DNA from: Poecilobothrus nobilitatus
Taxonomy: Eukaryota; Arthropoda; Insecta; Diptera; Dolichopodidae
Assembly (NCBI GenBank): GCA_947095535.1
Contig: OX352773.1
Location: forward strand, 211,130,093-211,194,092
Direction: 5' to 3'
Length of the DNA stretch: 64,000 bases
How positions within the stretch are numbered: position 1 is the first letter of the stretch; every line of letters begins with the position of its first letter. Positions 23,591 to 38,192 of this stretch are shown here, piece by piece. The notes below the pieces were generated by a model that saw only the letters and a program-made list of their open reading frames with translations, made no database searches and was not told the origin of the DNA. The position numbers and the translations under genes were made by a program.

Positions 23591-25470
23591 AATAGTCAGT
23601 CTGATTTTTTACAATTTACTTGTACAAAAGTTTTAAAGAAAAACTACAAATTTTGATGCAAAAATATTTCGAATTTTTGACTTTTATTATTTTAGAAGTA
23701 TTCGCTTTTACAAACTTTTGGTTGTACATACATATATATTTTTGTTCTTGTTTTTTTTAGTTCTTTGTAGAGAATTGCCACTACATTGAGAAGTTTTATT
23801 TTGAAATATCTTAAATATCAGTATAATCAGCAAAATTTATTTAAATTTAAGCATTTTTATTTTATTACAGAAATAATTATTTGACTTATTTAAATTTGAT
23901 ATATGTATCATAAACTAAGAAAAACAATTAAAGTTGACAACAATGAACAATATAACGTTCTAAATAAATGCTTAACACCGCGGTTAGTCTTCAATGTCTT
24001 CAATCCATATTTGTTCCATATTTTTTCACTATTTTGTTATTTGTTTTGAAAAATAGTCATTAGCGATTACACATCACTATAAGTTCGAAATGTCACTTTT
24101 TTCATTTAAAAAATGATAATAAACCCTTAAAATTGTCACTTTTTTCATATCACATAAAAATTTTTAATAGTTCAGAGCAGATTTAAATTTAAGAAATGTC
24201 AAAAATAAGTTTGAAATGTCAAAAAATAATGAAATAGTAAAGGAATAGTGATGATTGATGAAAAATGAAAACATTAGAAAATTTATATTTCATTTTTTCA
24301 CAAATTGTAAAGATATAGTGAAAGAATAGACTCTAATAAATAATATTTTTTGACATTTGAAAAAAATCTATAATATATTTACATATTACAATTGAATAGT
24401 TAAAATTTTACAGAAAAAAAAAAAACGGTTTTACAGAAAATGTTATCTGTAATATTGAACAGGTTGGTATTATTATATTAATGTACATTAATGAATTATA
24501 AATTATAAAATAAAACATAATAAAAAAATTTGAAATTAATTTTCCCTATGGATAGTTTTATAATTATACACATTTTATAAACCACATTTTAAATTTCAAT
24601 TTCAAATAAAAATTTTGAACGATACGTCAATTTATTGTATCAATAGAGAATTTTAAGTATTAAAGGTGTATTTTTATTAATACGAGATGTCAAAATAGAG
24701 GACAGAAGAGGTATGACCTTATGACACATACACACAAAAGCCACACTCAATCATACTAGTAAACGTAAATGAAAAGTCACTAGACGTCATAATTAAAATA
24801 TTTGAATAACTTTATATATTTATTATTTTCTTTTAATTGGTTTTTTAAATTTTCAATTACTAATAAAAACATGTCTTCAATAATAATAATAATAACACAA
24901 AAAAAAAAAAAACAAAATAAATGTTTTAATTTAAATTTTGGAATTATAACATTTTTTTTTATAAAAAAATTAAATTTCTGTTGATCAATTTAATGATTAC
25001 AGTAAAATTTATGTCTAACGATAAAAAAATAACATGAGATTTTAATTTTATTTAATTTCTAAAAAAAAAAAAATCTATATTTAGGATTTAAAAAAAAAAT
25101 AAAAAATTTTTATTTAGAACCAATGTATATACTATAGAAAAATATACATATTGTAGGTATATGTATATATATTTAAAATATAAATTTCAACCTCTTGAAA
25201 TATTATTGTACACACTTATAAGTGTGAAAATTTTAAAAATTATAAGAAAAATAATAATGTATAACATTTTATTTTCTTTTAAGTTAAAAACATTTAATAG
25301 GAGGTTTAGAACAAAAAAAAAAATTCTTTTTTATATACACAGTTTTAATAATTCTTTTTAATCTTTCTCCTCAACTTAACTTCCTTTATCCAGCCAATAC
25401 ATGAGTACTAAAGTTTTAAGTGAGTGAAAAAGTCCCACACAGTCATAGAGAAGCCGTGATCTTTTCACTC

Positions 25471-25530
25471 ATGTATAGAATGTTGTTATATGTCAATTTA
25501 ATGTATAGAATGTTGTTATATGTCAATTTA
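25471..25530. repeat. Perfect 30-bp tandem duplication
   Basis: A 30-bp unit beginning ATGTATAGAATGTTG is repeated immediately without mismatch (25471-25500 and 25501-25530). It is a young local duplication, next to a short dispersed repeat (GTCCCACACAGTCATAGAGA) that also appears near 17852. Confidence 0.9.
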
Positions 25531-28500
25531 AAAATTTTATTTGTGTCTCTACGGACATATATACAAAAAATACTCTGGTGAAGCCTCATTTAATCCATTT
25601 TACCACTTTTTTTGTTTTTTTTTTTTTTTTTAATTACACTTTATATTTCAAGTTATATATTTCTATACAATTAAGATTAAAGTAAATTAAAATTCAGTAA
25701 TTTGAAAGAGATTTAATTGAAACTCTTCTTCCTACACCTAAAAATAATAAATACCTCTCTAAAATACCTCTTTACAAACCAGCGTTATCAGTAGTATTTT
25801 GTTTTTAAAATATTTTGCTAATTGAGTTTCTTTGCATTTTTCAACTGTTTTTTTTTAGAGTAAACTACTCTTTTCTACTACCAACTACATAAAACTTTGA
25901 AGTAGTAGATAAAAGTAAATACGGTTATGTTGAATTAGCGTTCCGTTTACTTACCACTCCCAACTACTCTCAATTACTTTTCTCGTGTAAAAGGAACACA
26001 AACAATATTTTATGTTATTAACGAAATATCACTAAATCAGATGTTATTAACGGAATGTGACTAAATTTTATTCTTGTCTTTAATAAATAAAAATATTTTT
26101 GCTATAATATTTAATGACAACCGTAAATATTAATTTTAGAAGTTTTATTGAATTATTTTATTAAATTGGATTAAGAAAATTGTTATAATCATAAAATATG
26201 TAAAAATAAATTTTTCTATTTATATTTTTTCTATTTATATAACATATAATATATGTATATTAAGTGGTGTTCGCACTGCACAACATGAATTTAGCGTGTG
26301 TGATTATAATTTTTTTTTTTTTCCATTTGAAAATATAAAAAAATTGTTCATTTATAAATAATTTTAAAAAAATTGAATTGAATTTATATTATTATTATTG
26401 ATCAACAATTCTTTTAATTATAACTGAAGTTCCTTGATGACAAACCAAACTAAAAATTGAAGAAGTATGAAAAAAGATGATTTTCGCATTTCTATATATC
26501 GAATTTTGTGCTAAAACTTTAGAAAAATTTTACCGCACAGATGGCTTTCAAAATCTAAACAACCTGTTGTATCTTATTTGATATTTTAATATGAAATATT
26601 CAAATGGAATTCTCTACCAAAGTTAAAATGGTTACTTTTTGCTGATTATAAGGTAATTACAAAAATACTTTAGGTAGTTAGACGATTAAAGATAAAAGTT
26701 ATAAAACTTTTGCTTAATTCTAAAATAAAAGATTCTGTTTTTGGATTATTTCCCTTTGCGTTTTAATTTTTATTTTATGAAATTTGCTTCTAAAGTACCA
26801 TCTTTTTATATCATAAATAAACAAGACAAAATTAAACAGAGTTAAATACATAATAATGTGTATTTTATTTTGTTATGGTAGAGTTTATTTTAAAACCCAA
26901 AGGAATCATCGAAACAATAATAAAAATATAACTGATTCTTTTATTTTCATAGAAGATAAGTTTTTTAAAGATAAATAATAAATAATCGATTCATAAAAAA
27001 ATCACAAAACTAAATTTTGTTAAATTTTTTATTATCTACAGATTACTATCAACATATCTAATCTTCTTTCATTGTTTTACAGATTTGTTGTACACAAACA
27101 ACGATTTGTAACTTTTTAGTTTGACAAATTTCCTACAAATGTAATTTTTTATTTTTGTAAATCTTGACAAACTGAATTTAATGAAGGATTTGGAATTATT
27201 TTTTCTATATTGACTAAGATTTTCTAGGATTTTCACTCTAGGAAATGGCTAAGTAAATTTCCTCCTGTCCAAAAAGAAACAAATAAACCTTGATCTTTTA
27301 AACACGAATAGTGTCATAGAAGTCAACGAGCTGTTTTCATATCTGCTGATGATAATTGGATATTTTTTTTAAGTTGAATCGTTGAATACAATTTTTTAGT
27401 TGAAATGTTCTTTTAGCATTGCTTTGTCTTATTTTGTTACGATGTAGTCAAATACATCAGCATTTTCTTTCTCTGATTTCGACAACCACTTTCAGTTTCA
27501 TTTTTAGTCGTTCTTGGCCATTTTATTTGTTTGGACAACAGACTATATAGTTACGGTAACACAGCTTTTTATAAATGTCAAATTTTTAATGATTATGACA
27601 GCAATTTTCCACTTTTGACAAAAATATAAAAAAATTAACTAGGCTTTAAATAAATATTAAGGCAAAGGATGCTTAAAAATACTGTCTGATATTTATGCTA
27701 AACTTTTAAAGGTACAAAATAAATAAATCATAAATAATTTCCCTATAGTTTATTTTAAAGTAAATTATTGCATTTAGAACAAGTCATTCACGCAATATTC
27801 GACATAATTTGTTCTCTCCATCAGGAACACATACTGGACGCAAATCGAGTACAAAGAATATTTAACTTTTTAAATTCATTTTCTATTTAATTTAACAAAA
27901 AATATTACTTAACCTTTATTTAACCTAAAAAATCATTTAAATGCTAAAATAAAAATATGATAAAGTGTGAATCCATTATCTATCCTAAAAGTTTTGTTTG
28001 AAAGTACTTTAAATTTAGTTCAGTCTAATTAGATTCGTACCTAAAATTTAAGTGAAAAAATAACAAAAATGTGAATGATTTGGACTGGTTAAAAAAAAAA
28101 AACCTAAACCATAAATAAATTCACCAAATAATTTCTTTAAGTAGAAAAATACATATTTTTTTTATATAAACTAAAAACTCTTATTCTAAACACAAATAAT
28201 TAAATGTTATATTTTATCCTTGGGATGATTTTTGTAAACTTCCAAATTACATTTTATAAAAATTTCCAGATGCCAAAAAAAAAACTCATCCAAAAAACTT
28301 AAAAAAAAAAACAATGAAAAATAAAATGGAGTCCTCATTTTTTTTGTTTTTTCTTTTTTTTTTGTTTAAAATCGTGCGGAATTCTAAACAAAAAATAAAA
28401 CTTTGACTCATTTCAGATTTTTTTTTTTGTTTGGATTATTCAGGAAATTTGGAGAGGAAAATTAAAAATTTATAATAAATTTTTATTTTTTATTTTATTT

Positions 28501-31014
28501 TATTTTTTTTTTTTTTGCCAAAATCTTATTACTTTTCTCACTATACAGACAGTTTATTTACCTCAATTATTACCTCTAAATTGAATTTTATTTGTTGTTT
28601 TATTTCCCTTTTTTTTTTAATTTTTGAAAACAGAGTTAGCACTTCCATAAAGTGATTTTAGAACGTCCAAAATTTCTAAAGTTATTTTTTTTTTATTGCC
28701 ATTAGAATTTTAATGCTTTTACACAGCTTCTTTTTATCACACTCTTTGCAAGCGAATTTTTTTCATTACATTTTATTACTTTTTAAGTCCCTTCAAACAC
28801 TTAAAATTTATTTTTCTTTTTTGGATTTATTATAATTTTAATTTTGGGATATGTTTGTTATTCAATTTCTTTAGTTTGTATTTAGAAAATAATTATTGAA
28901 TAGTAAGTTGAAGAGCTTTCTCATAGTTTTCCTTAAAGAAACACATTAAACTTTTAACTGAGGATCACATCAAATAAGCTTAATCGAATCTCTAATGTTA
29001 AGAATTTCAATATTAATAAATGTTCTTTTTTCTACTTTTATACTACTTTTTTTTTAAATTTTAGTTGGTAAACCGGTAAACGGCACCAATATTTGTTTGT
29101 TTGTCGTATTCAATAAAGCCTTCTGCACCTCTAACTATCACAAATTAGAAAGCCGCTAACATGATAAAAACTTGATGAACAAACTATACAGAAACTAGCT
29201 GTTTAATGAATCGTAGTAGTCAATATTCGTTCATATACTTTCAAAAAATTTTTTTCCCAAACATTCTGTGGACCCACTATAAGAGATTTATTCATATCAA
29301 TTTTACTATAGAGTGTGCAGTCATATATAATTAATGAAAAAGTGTTTAATATTACTTAATACTTAACTTTTTCAATTGAAATATTAAAATACATTCATAA
29401 GATAAACATTAAAATATATGAAATATTAATCTAAATAAAATAGTAACAAATCTGATACAAATACATTATTGTGACCACCTCTATATAAAACTTAAATAAA
29501 AAAAATTGGTTTATTCGGTTGTTCGGTATTGAACGCTCGCTAAGCATATGTAAGTATGTGTAGCATAAGCGAATTATTTAAAAAAAAAAATTATAATACT
29601 TTTAGAAAGCGCCCATTTGTCTTGCATTTGTTATTGAAAATTTACTAAAATAAGAACAAAAAAAAAAAAAAAACAAGTAAAATTTAATTAATAACGTATG
29701 ACTCATTATGAAAATTTGAAAAAAAAAATCTCAAAAATAAGGAAAAAATTGTTGTAGATATATATATAGTAAAGTAATTATACTTAATAGTAAACAAAAA
29801 CTTTTAACCATTTTTTTTTTTTCAAATGAGCTGTCAAAAAAAACAAACAAAGTAAATTTAAAAATGTAAAATTATAACAAAGTGGCATTTTGGCATTTTT
29901 TTATGTATGTGTGTGGCATGTGTAAATTTTTACGTTATTCACTAAAAGTAAAAATTAAAATTTAATCCTTTTGTTTAAATAAATATGATTCATGTTGTAA
30001 TATTGTATTTTTTGTTTTTGTGTTCATTGCAACTCAACTTATTAGAAAATTTGACTAAAAAATTTGTAACCAAAAATTTTCAAAAAGAAATTTAATTTTA
30101 AATTTTATTTTATGAAATTTCTATTTAATGTACATAAAGAAATTATTAAAATTCAATATTAAGAACAAAAAAAAGCATTAGAAACATAATTGAAGTCGTG
30201 TTAGTTTAAGAGATAACAATCTGACATTTTACGTTTTGATGAGTAGGAATTTAATAAATAAATTTCTTACATAAATCTGGAAAAGGAAATAAAAACAAGG
30301 CAGAATGTAAACCAACGGTTTCTAAAAGCGCACATTTCCAAAAGATAATACAAACTGTTTAGAATTGTGACTTGATCCAAAATTTGAAAATTTTATATAA
30401 GAAAAAATGTGAACTTAAAACTTTTTTTGTAATTTTTTTTTTTTTTTTATTTCAATTCATTTTGTTATATAATTTTACAAATTGTGTAATTCATAAAACT
30501 AAATAGTGGTTTTATCGATCTTAGCCTAAGTTGTATGATCTTATAAAAGTTTATAATATAATGACATTTTTTATTTAAATGTTTAAAGCTAAGGAAGTAA
30601 TATCTTATAAAATTTATATTTAATTATACTTATTCAAATCAATATTATGCAAAACAGACAAAAATAAATTTAATCGCATATTTATTAATTATTGTTATTA
30701 TAAATACTATAAAATTTTTTCCTCTTTTCTTTTTTTCTGTTTCCCATTCTACTTTTGCTCACTTATATATTCAAATTATGTATTATGCATGTACATATAT
30801 AAAAATGCTTAGATATAAAAATTATGTGTACAATGCATTATGTGTACATGCATTGGTTCCCATTTTTCTATACTACAATTATCCAACTACAACTTTTTAT
30901 CGAGCGGCTTTAAATCCGAAACCCTATACAACTAAGAAAAACAGTTAACACAAGTAAAAATATATTAGTGAGGTTTTAAGTTTTATGTCTTTCCGAAAAA
31001 AAATTTGTATAGGT

Positions 31015-31235
31015 GCCTAAGTTACAGGTGTCTAAAAATAGCATATTTTAAATTTTTCAGCCCTAATACTAATTTTAAAAGTTCTTTCTTGTTTTCTTCT
31101 TGTGTACCGGAGCTATGAAAAAAGAAATATCATGCAAAATTTGGCTTTCAAATAACGGTAAATTTAAATACTAAATTTAAAATAATTTTACAATTTTGAT
31201 GTTGATTTGTAAAGGTAAAAGAAAATTCTGTCGAA
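31015..31235 (-). mobile_element. Degenerate helentron-like fragment
   Basis: The motifs match the minus-strand intact copy at 62340-62560: AAGTTACAGGTGTCTAAAAA, then AATTTTTCAGCCC, and CAAATAACGGTAAATTTAAA. The fragment is old and has no coding content. Confidence 0.45.
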
Positions 31236-31719
31236 TAGCGAAAATTCTTATTTTTGATTTTATTTTTGTAATTTTTTTCTTTTGTTAATATTATTTGTAT
31301 ATAGAATGTTATTCAGAAAAAAGAAAAAAAAAGAAAAAATTTTTTGTTATTAACTTTCTGATAACAGAACAAAATACGAGCCAAAGACCATGCAGTTAGT
31401 GCTCTTAATTCTTTTAAGCATAATATGTTTTTTTTTATAAAATTTATATTATGTAAATAAAATAAAATAAAATAAAAATAAAAAATAAAAATCTGTCGAA
31501 TAGCGTTTTCAGATTGAAAAAATGTATGAACTTGAGATATACGTATTTAAAAATGGGGCTTTTTTAAAGTTTTCAATATGATAAACCTTAAATTTACTGA
31601 AATTTATTTTCTTTCAACTTTGTAAAAAATGTTTTTTTTTTTTTAAATAATAGGTACATACTTGTTTTTAGTACATTTTTCAAAAAATTTGAAAAATTTG
31701 CCAATTAGTTTATTAATTA

Positions 31720-32460
31720 TAATTATTTTGTCCGTTCGTCCATTTATAAAACTTCTACATCTTTTAATATGAATTAATGAAATTTTAACCATTTAGATTG
31801 GTATCATTAAAAAATTTATTTTGTAGAAGAACTTTTTTTGTAGTCTTCCTAAAGTTAGAAAAAGCCGTTTTTTTTAAAATGTTTTTATCTTAATTTCTAG
31901 TTTAAAGCCATCAACCGATATTAAACTTAAAAACTTTATAAATTAATAAAAAAATTATAGTTATAAAAGTGTTTTGAAATTTAGTATTTAAATTTGTCGT
32001 TCTATTATGCAAAATTAAACTTTTGGAAAATTGTTTGTTCTCCGTATCTCTGGGATGCTATGTTAGTCAGAACTTTTACAATTTTAGAGAGAAGGATAAT
32101 ATTTGAGAATAAGCATAAATATACTCAAAGAAAATGTTTGTCCTTCCATTTATTTAAAGTCCATCTGAAGTTAGAAATTGAAAATTTTTACTATTTTTGA
32201 AAATATTACAAAATAAGACAACCTGCAACAATTTGTTCAAAGTAAACAAATAAAAATTAAAACACCAACATTCTAAAAATGACGGTAACGGTATTTCTTA
32301 AATATCTGTATAGGATTTCTTTAAAATTAAATAAAGTCTCTTTTGAATTTTTACAATTTTTCGTACCTAAAATATTCTAAAAAATATTTACATAAACTTA
32401 ATTTAATGCAAAATTATTGGAATCCTAATAATCTATCCTTATTTTCTTTATGAAAATGTA
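31720..32460 (+). mobile_element. Degenerate helentron-like fragment
   Basis: It begins TTTGTCCGTTCGTCCATTTA (decayed (GTCY)n tract), then ATGAAATTTTAACCATTTAG, GTCTTCCTAAAGTTAGAAAA, and later AAAATTAAAACACCAACATT and TTTTCGTACCTAAAATATTC. The order agrees with the fragment at 49990-50690, showing a subfamily that differs from the intact copies. Confidence 0.5.
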
Positions 32461-34779
32461 GGTCTTAAAAAAAAAATCTTTATTTTAACACACTGTCTCC
32501 CATTGCATGAAAATAAACTTTAATCATTTTCTTTGTATTTTTATATATTTTATATTATCTAAAAAAAAATTAGATTTTCATGTACAAAAATTCTAAATGA
32601 TTTAAAGTAAATTTAATTTTCACATATTTCTTTTTACAAAAAAAAAAAAAAAAAAAGCAAAAATAAAACAATCATTATTTTCATTAATTTTTGAAAAATC
32701 TTTCGATATTGAATATTTTTTTCTTTTCAATAACTTTAAATATTATTTTATAAATTATTTTATTTTTAAATATTTTAAATTTCCACTTGACCCTTCTATA
32801 TAATATATTTAAGTATAAATATATGAAAAAATTTCTCAAATGACACAATAAACAACTGTGTGGTCATTAAACTATATATTTGACATTCAAATAGGATAAT
32901 AACCCTACTTTTGGCCGAATATTAAAAACAAAATGTAAATATTTTCTCTCTAAAAGCTGCATTCAATGTCACAATAAATAAGTAATCAGTGGAAGAAAAA
33001 TCATATAATTCAAAAAGTGGGTGCTTTTACATTATTTATATATATATATATGTGTACATATATATATAAAATGACATACAACCTATTACCTCATTAAATA
33101 AAGATTCTAATTATACCGGATTCAATTATTTGGTCATTTTAAAAATAAGTATGTAATTTTATAAAAAAAAAAAAAAAAACAAAAAATAAAAAAAAAAATG
33201 AAGGATATTAAGAAAGTGTTACTGTACTCTTAAAGACATCGACAATATAAAGTACTGTAAAAAAAAATATTATATTATATGATAAGTCATCATTTCCTTT
33301 TCTAAGTAATTAAAATATAAACGATAAATTACTTTTCTTCAACCTTTTAAAGTTTTGATTTTTTTTTTTTTTTTGTTTTTTATGAGAATATTATTTTCAT
33401 TCATATATTCTTTTATTTTAATTCTTTTTTTTTTTTGTTTATTTTTTTTTTCGTTCTTTCATTTAAAAATAAAATTCTTCTTCTTCAATTCGTATAATTA
33501 CAGGATTTTTATTAAGGCGCCATCCATTACATTATATTGCATTGCTTATATTGAATGTTAATATGATAATAAAAAAAAACAAAAAGCAAAGAACAAAAAT
33601 ATTTTCTTATTACAAACAATAATTTATAATGAAATTACAAAAACAAAAAAAAAAAAAAATTTTATTATTACATTCAACAAGTTGTAAATTGTAATCATTA
33701 AAATCAAGGAAATTCTATAAAGACTGAGATTTTTATTATAAAATTTTGTGGTTTTTATTTTGTAAAATTTATTTTAAAATTTTCAGTAAAAATGTTTTGT
33801 ATGTAATTAAAAATGAAAAAATTTTTTATATAATTGATTACTATAAAATAAAAATATGTATTTTTATAATAATTATATAAGATATTTAGTATTTAAGGGA
33901 ATTTAAGGGAATAAGTAATCACTGTATACCTAATTGACGATATCTTTAACTTAATAGTTAGTTGATTGATTGATTGATTACGATCAGTTTTAGTATAAAT
34001 AATTGAATAAATTTATTTAAGAGTTTCCTACGAAATCTTTGTATTTCAAACCTTGTTTTTTTTTTTTTGAAATTTTCAAATTTTAATTTATTAGACTGGA
34101 CTTTGAACTGCATAATTTTGTACCGTACTATAAAATCTATGCTAATTCAGAATTTTGCACATATAATCTATATAAATATATTCTGGAAAAAACGTATAAC
34201 GCTGATTTTGTAACCAACTATAAAATGTTTCCCAATCTAGAATATTCTATATACATGTACATACAAATTCTAGTAAAAGCGCATAACTTTGCGTTTGTAA
34301 CCAACAATAAAATTCCTTCTAATGCAAAATCTCGCATATATACATATGTACATATCCTGAAAAATTTTGCGATGCCATTTAATTTAAACATAATCGGCTT
34401 TAAATTCTTTCAATCAAACCAATTAATTTTTTTTTTTTAAATTCGAGGTAAAAACTATACAAAAAGATAAAATTTTAAAATTATTATTAAACTTCCATAG
34501 AAAGGTACTCTACAAAATTGCTAAATTATTTGTCAAAAGTTTTATTAATTATACTTTTAATTACGCGTGTGGTCTTTAACTATATAGAAATATGTTGTAG
34601 AGTAGATTATATTATTGGGATATAAGTGACACTGCAACCTATTTCTGTAGGTCTATTGTCCTCCCTGTTACTAAGTGTTGGGAATCTTGCTTCGACTTAT
34701 AATACTTCTGTCAGTCTTACTACCTCTAAGAAAATAAAGATCTGTATATGACTTATTGCTAACAGTTCATCTTCGTCAA

Positions 34780-35215
34780 ATCAATGTACTTCTAGATGCA
34801 GATATTTTACTCCATTTCAGATGGAGTTTTTCTTCTTGACAGAATATCCATGTACTGTTATTTTCTATTCCAATATTCTTTAAGTGTTCCTTTAGCCGGC
34901 AGTATTCCGACAGAAATCCTATTAGAATTCTTACTTTTAGTTTCACTGAATCCTATGATTTCTTAATATCCTTTCCCATTATAATTTCTCAGAAATTTCT
35001 TAGATTATCTTAGCCCGAATTTTTCACTCCATAGTTTGCTTCTACGGACTCTGCTTTTTGTTTTTTCTCTTCGATTTTTAGTGTTTCTCTATGCCACAAA
35101 ATGGTTCGAGATCTGTAAAAGAAATTGCAGCTCATTTTTTTGAAAGTCAATCCTCATTTTGTCATTCAATCTTCCTCATTTCCCTCTAGACCTAGGTGTT
35201 CAGATTTCCAGGTAC
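34780..35215 (-). pseudogene. Non-LTR retrotransposon RNase H / C-terminal relic
   Basis: This local GC-richer stretch reads on the minus strand as WKSEHLGLEGNEED, like the WxxGHxGIxGNExAD motif at the end of RNase H domains in I/R1/jockey-group elements. After decayed sequence with stops comes KLKVRILIGFLSEYCRLKEH, then LKNIGIENNSTWIFCQEE. This matches the RxxTGHxxLxxHLxxxGIxxxxxCxxCxEEEE tail of the same elements. The two motifs are in the correct order and spacing for one element. It has stops and frameshifts and is a dead 5'-truncated fragment. Confidence 0.72.
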
Positions 35216-36479
35216 GAAGATTATAGAAATATGTTGTAAATTATTTAAAATTTCTTAATCTGTTCGTAAATTTGCTTATAAGATTTATTGTTGCTCAAAT
35301 TTAAGTTACTGTTGTATGTTAGAAAGTTGTTTATTTATAAAAAAAAAATATTTATTTATAAATTCTGGTTAAATCATTCTAAAGTTCTAGACTAATAATA
35401 GGCTGTTCCTATAATTTCTAAAATCTTTCTAAAATTTGTCTTTCGAACTTGAAATTTTCATGATGCCAGCCTTCAAGATTTTATAAAAACTTCTTTTTAT
35501 ATTATCTATATTCGTAATTTTATCAACAGAAAAGATTAAGATTTTCAATTCATTTCGGAACTACATTAGCTATTATAATTTAAAAATTGATCAAAAAATT
35601 TTCACTTTGATTTTTCCTAAATATCTAAACCAAAATATTTCATATCTTCTTTTATTTTTTTTGAATAATATATTAATTTTTAAATACAATTAAATTTATA
35701 ATACGTCTTAGGAAATTTTTTTCAATTGTTTGTCTATAAAATAATAATTACAATGTAAAAAACATTACCAGCAACTTTTCAGTATAATTAAATAAAACTT
35801 AAAACAAAAAATTGACGTCATAATATTTTTACAAACACACATAATTACATATATATATACATATATATTAAAATATATTTTCATTAAATAAATTATTATA
35901 AAGAAATAAAAATATTTATTTTTGTAATAAATTTGTTAAATAATTATTTACAAAATAGTTTCCTTATATATAAAAAAAAAAAACCATTTTTTTTTTTTTT
36001 TTTAAATATTTTATTATAAAATTTCATAGCTATAAAAACATTAAAATTCTCTTTAAAAAGATCCAAAATAATAACAAAAAAATTTTAATGTCAATATATT
36101 ATAAGAGTTTCAAATAAAAGTCTTAAAAAATTTGTATCTCTTAATTTTGAATATAAATTTTAGCAATTTAAAAATTTATTTCCTTAAAATCTGTTTTTTT
36201 CTTTTTTTTTATTTTTTTTTTATTTTTAGCCAAAAATATTAACTAAAAATAAAATAATATAAAATTTATGGAATTTTTTTTTTTTTTTTTTTTTAAGAAT
36301 TATGTAAAGAAATATTAACTAGCTATGCCAAACATTTAAAAACGTTTATTATAATTTTTGTTTTCTATGTTGGTAATTATTAAATAGTTTTTAGAACCCG
36401 TTGAACATTTTTTTTATTTATTGTTTAAAATCTGTTTATAATATTGCCCCTTCAGATATGCAATTTTGGTTAATGTACT

Positions 36480-38060
36480 TTTTTATACCCGTACGATAGG
36501 ATCGGGTATAATAAAATTACTCCTCCGTTTGTAACACCTCGAAATAAGCGAGCTAGATATACCTTCAAAGGTATGGATCGGATCAGAAAAAAATTCTAAG
36601 ACTTTTGAGCCATGTCCGTCCGTCCGTCCGTCAGCACGCTAACTCAAAAACTAAGAAAGCTAGAACCTTGAAATTTACACAAAATATTTTGGGAGTAATT
36701 TGTAGGTTCCCTATTTTTTTTGGTTGAGTTTGGACCAAGCCTTAGGGTAGCTCTCGAACACCTAACTTTTAGATCTCCACATTTTTTTTGCAATAGAGCT
36801 ATGAAATTTTAACTACTGATAGATCTCACAAAAATATTAATTTTATTTTTAATAACTTTTTTTTGTAGCCCAACCCGTTACGGAGCTACAGCTCCCCAAA
36901 GGTTCAAAAAAGCTCTATATTTAAATTGTTATAGCACAAGCTGTATAAGGTATATCTTCATTTTGAAAACGCCAAACGATTACTACTTTCATTAGCTTTA
37001 AAAGTATATATACAATAAATATATATTTTTGGCATACAGTGTCTTAATTTACCGTTATGCGAAACTCAAATTTTGCAAAATTCTTTAACCCTTCCATCTT
37101 CTAAACGGTTAAAGTTGGAAACTTGAAATTTTGACAGAAGTTAGATCTTTGAAAATTAGTATGAGTGATTTCAGAAATTTTTTTTGTATCACCCCCCGTT
37201 TAGGAGCTGTAAGGGGTCAAAAACTGAAAATTTCCTATTTTTAAACACCTGTAACTTGAACACCTAAAATTTTAAAATTTTTTTGAAGTAATACACAAAA
37301 ATTAAAGCTCCAACATTATGTTTTTATTTCTGTTAATAACTTTTTTTAATAATATAGGGTTACTTTATAATTGACGAAAGTGTTACTTGATTTTTTCAAA
37401 TTTTCTAACAAATTTCATTAACGAATTTTTTCCATTTTGTTTTACTCGATAATTTGAAATTGTTGAGGATATAATGCGTAGTACAAAAAAATGTAATTAA
37501 ATAAACAACATAACGGTTGCTTGAAGAATTTTTATTTATATGATATTGATATATATACATACTTATATAATATCATGTTTATTTACATATCGTATATGTC
37601 ACTAGTGAATGAATGATAAGAGTATAGATGTATATTATATAGCGCCGTATTTACATACACATATGTATTTTATTGTACTTATAAGAAATTATTCTCTCAA
37701 TGGAATATTTAAATATAATATAATATAATATTTAAAATTATATTTACTGTTTTGTACTTAGTAAATTTAATATACATTTACCGCTTAGTATTAAATGGTA
37801 CTATAGAATATTTGAAAAAGTTTTGGATTGATAATCGTTATGTGGAAGGTTAGAATCTGCTTTTGAAGAATGGTCATATAAACATATAGTTTGAATATAT
37901 GTACAACCCATAGTTCTAGAAATTATAAAATTCACCCAAATTATTTTAAAATACTAAAATATTAAAAAAATAATATTGTAAGCAGAGTGGCTGTGAACAT
38001 ACTAACGGTTCGTACGGGTATCTAAGAGTTGACAAAGTCAACTGTATTCTTCCTCGTTTT
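36480..38060 (+). mobile_element. Helentron-like non-autonomous element (DINE-1/mini-me type), copy 1
   Basis: This is a ~1.58-kb element. Near the 5' end is ATACCCGTACGA and near the 3' end its exact reverse complement TCGTACGGGTAT. The 3' copy is followed by a hairpin (GTTGACAAAGTCAAC) and then CTGTATTCTTCCTCG. An internal (GTCC)n tract lies near 36618. Subterminal inverted repeats plus a 3' hairpin, (GTCY)n and (TA)-rich regions match what is described for DINE-1, mini-me and helentron-associated elements in flies. It carries no ORF, so movement would need a RepHel protein supplied elsewhere. A copy at about 97% identity by eye lies inverted at 61566-63125. No target-site duplication is expected for this class and none was seen. 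Confidence 0.8.
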
Positions 38061-38089
38061 TTTATTAAATTAAACAGATCACATCATGT

Positions 38090-38192
38090 ACACCCCACAT
38101 TCCTACCAGGAAACAGGAATTATAGCTACCTGGCACATTTATGTACCACGGTACCTGAATATAAATAAATAAATAAATAAATAAACGGATCA
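38090..38192 (+). mobile_element. Fragment of a SINE-like repeat with (AAAT)n tail
   Basis: A GC-richer block (ATTCCTACCAGGAAACAGGA, ACCTGGCACATTTATGTACC, ACGGTACCTG) ends in six ATAA/AAAT units. The tail resembles family 3, but the block has no second copy that I could see here. Confidence 0.4.

Noticed and set aside
33961..33980. (GATT)n run as a possible CRISPR or regulatory array
   Set aside because: It is a simple tetranucleotide microsatellite of a few units. No spaced repeats of CRISPR type exist in the window.
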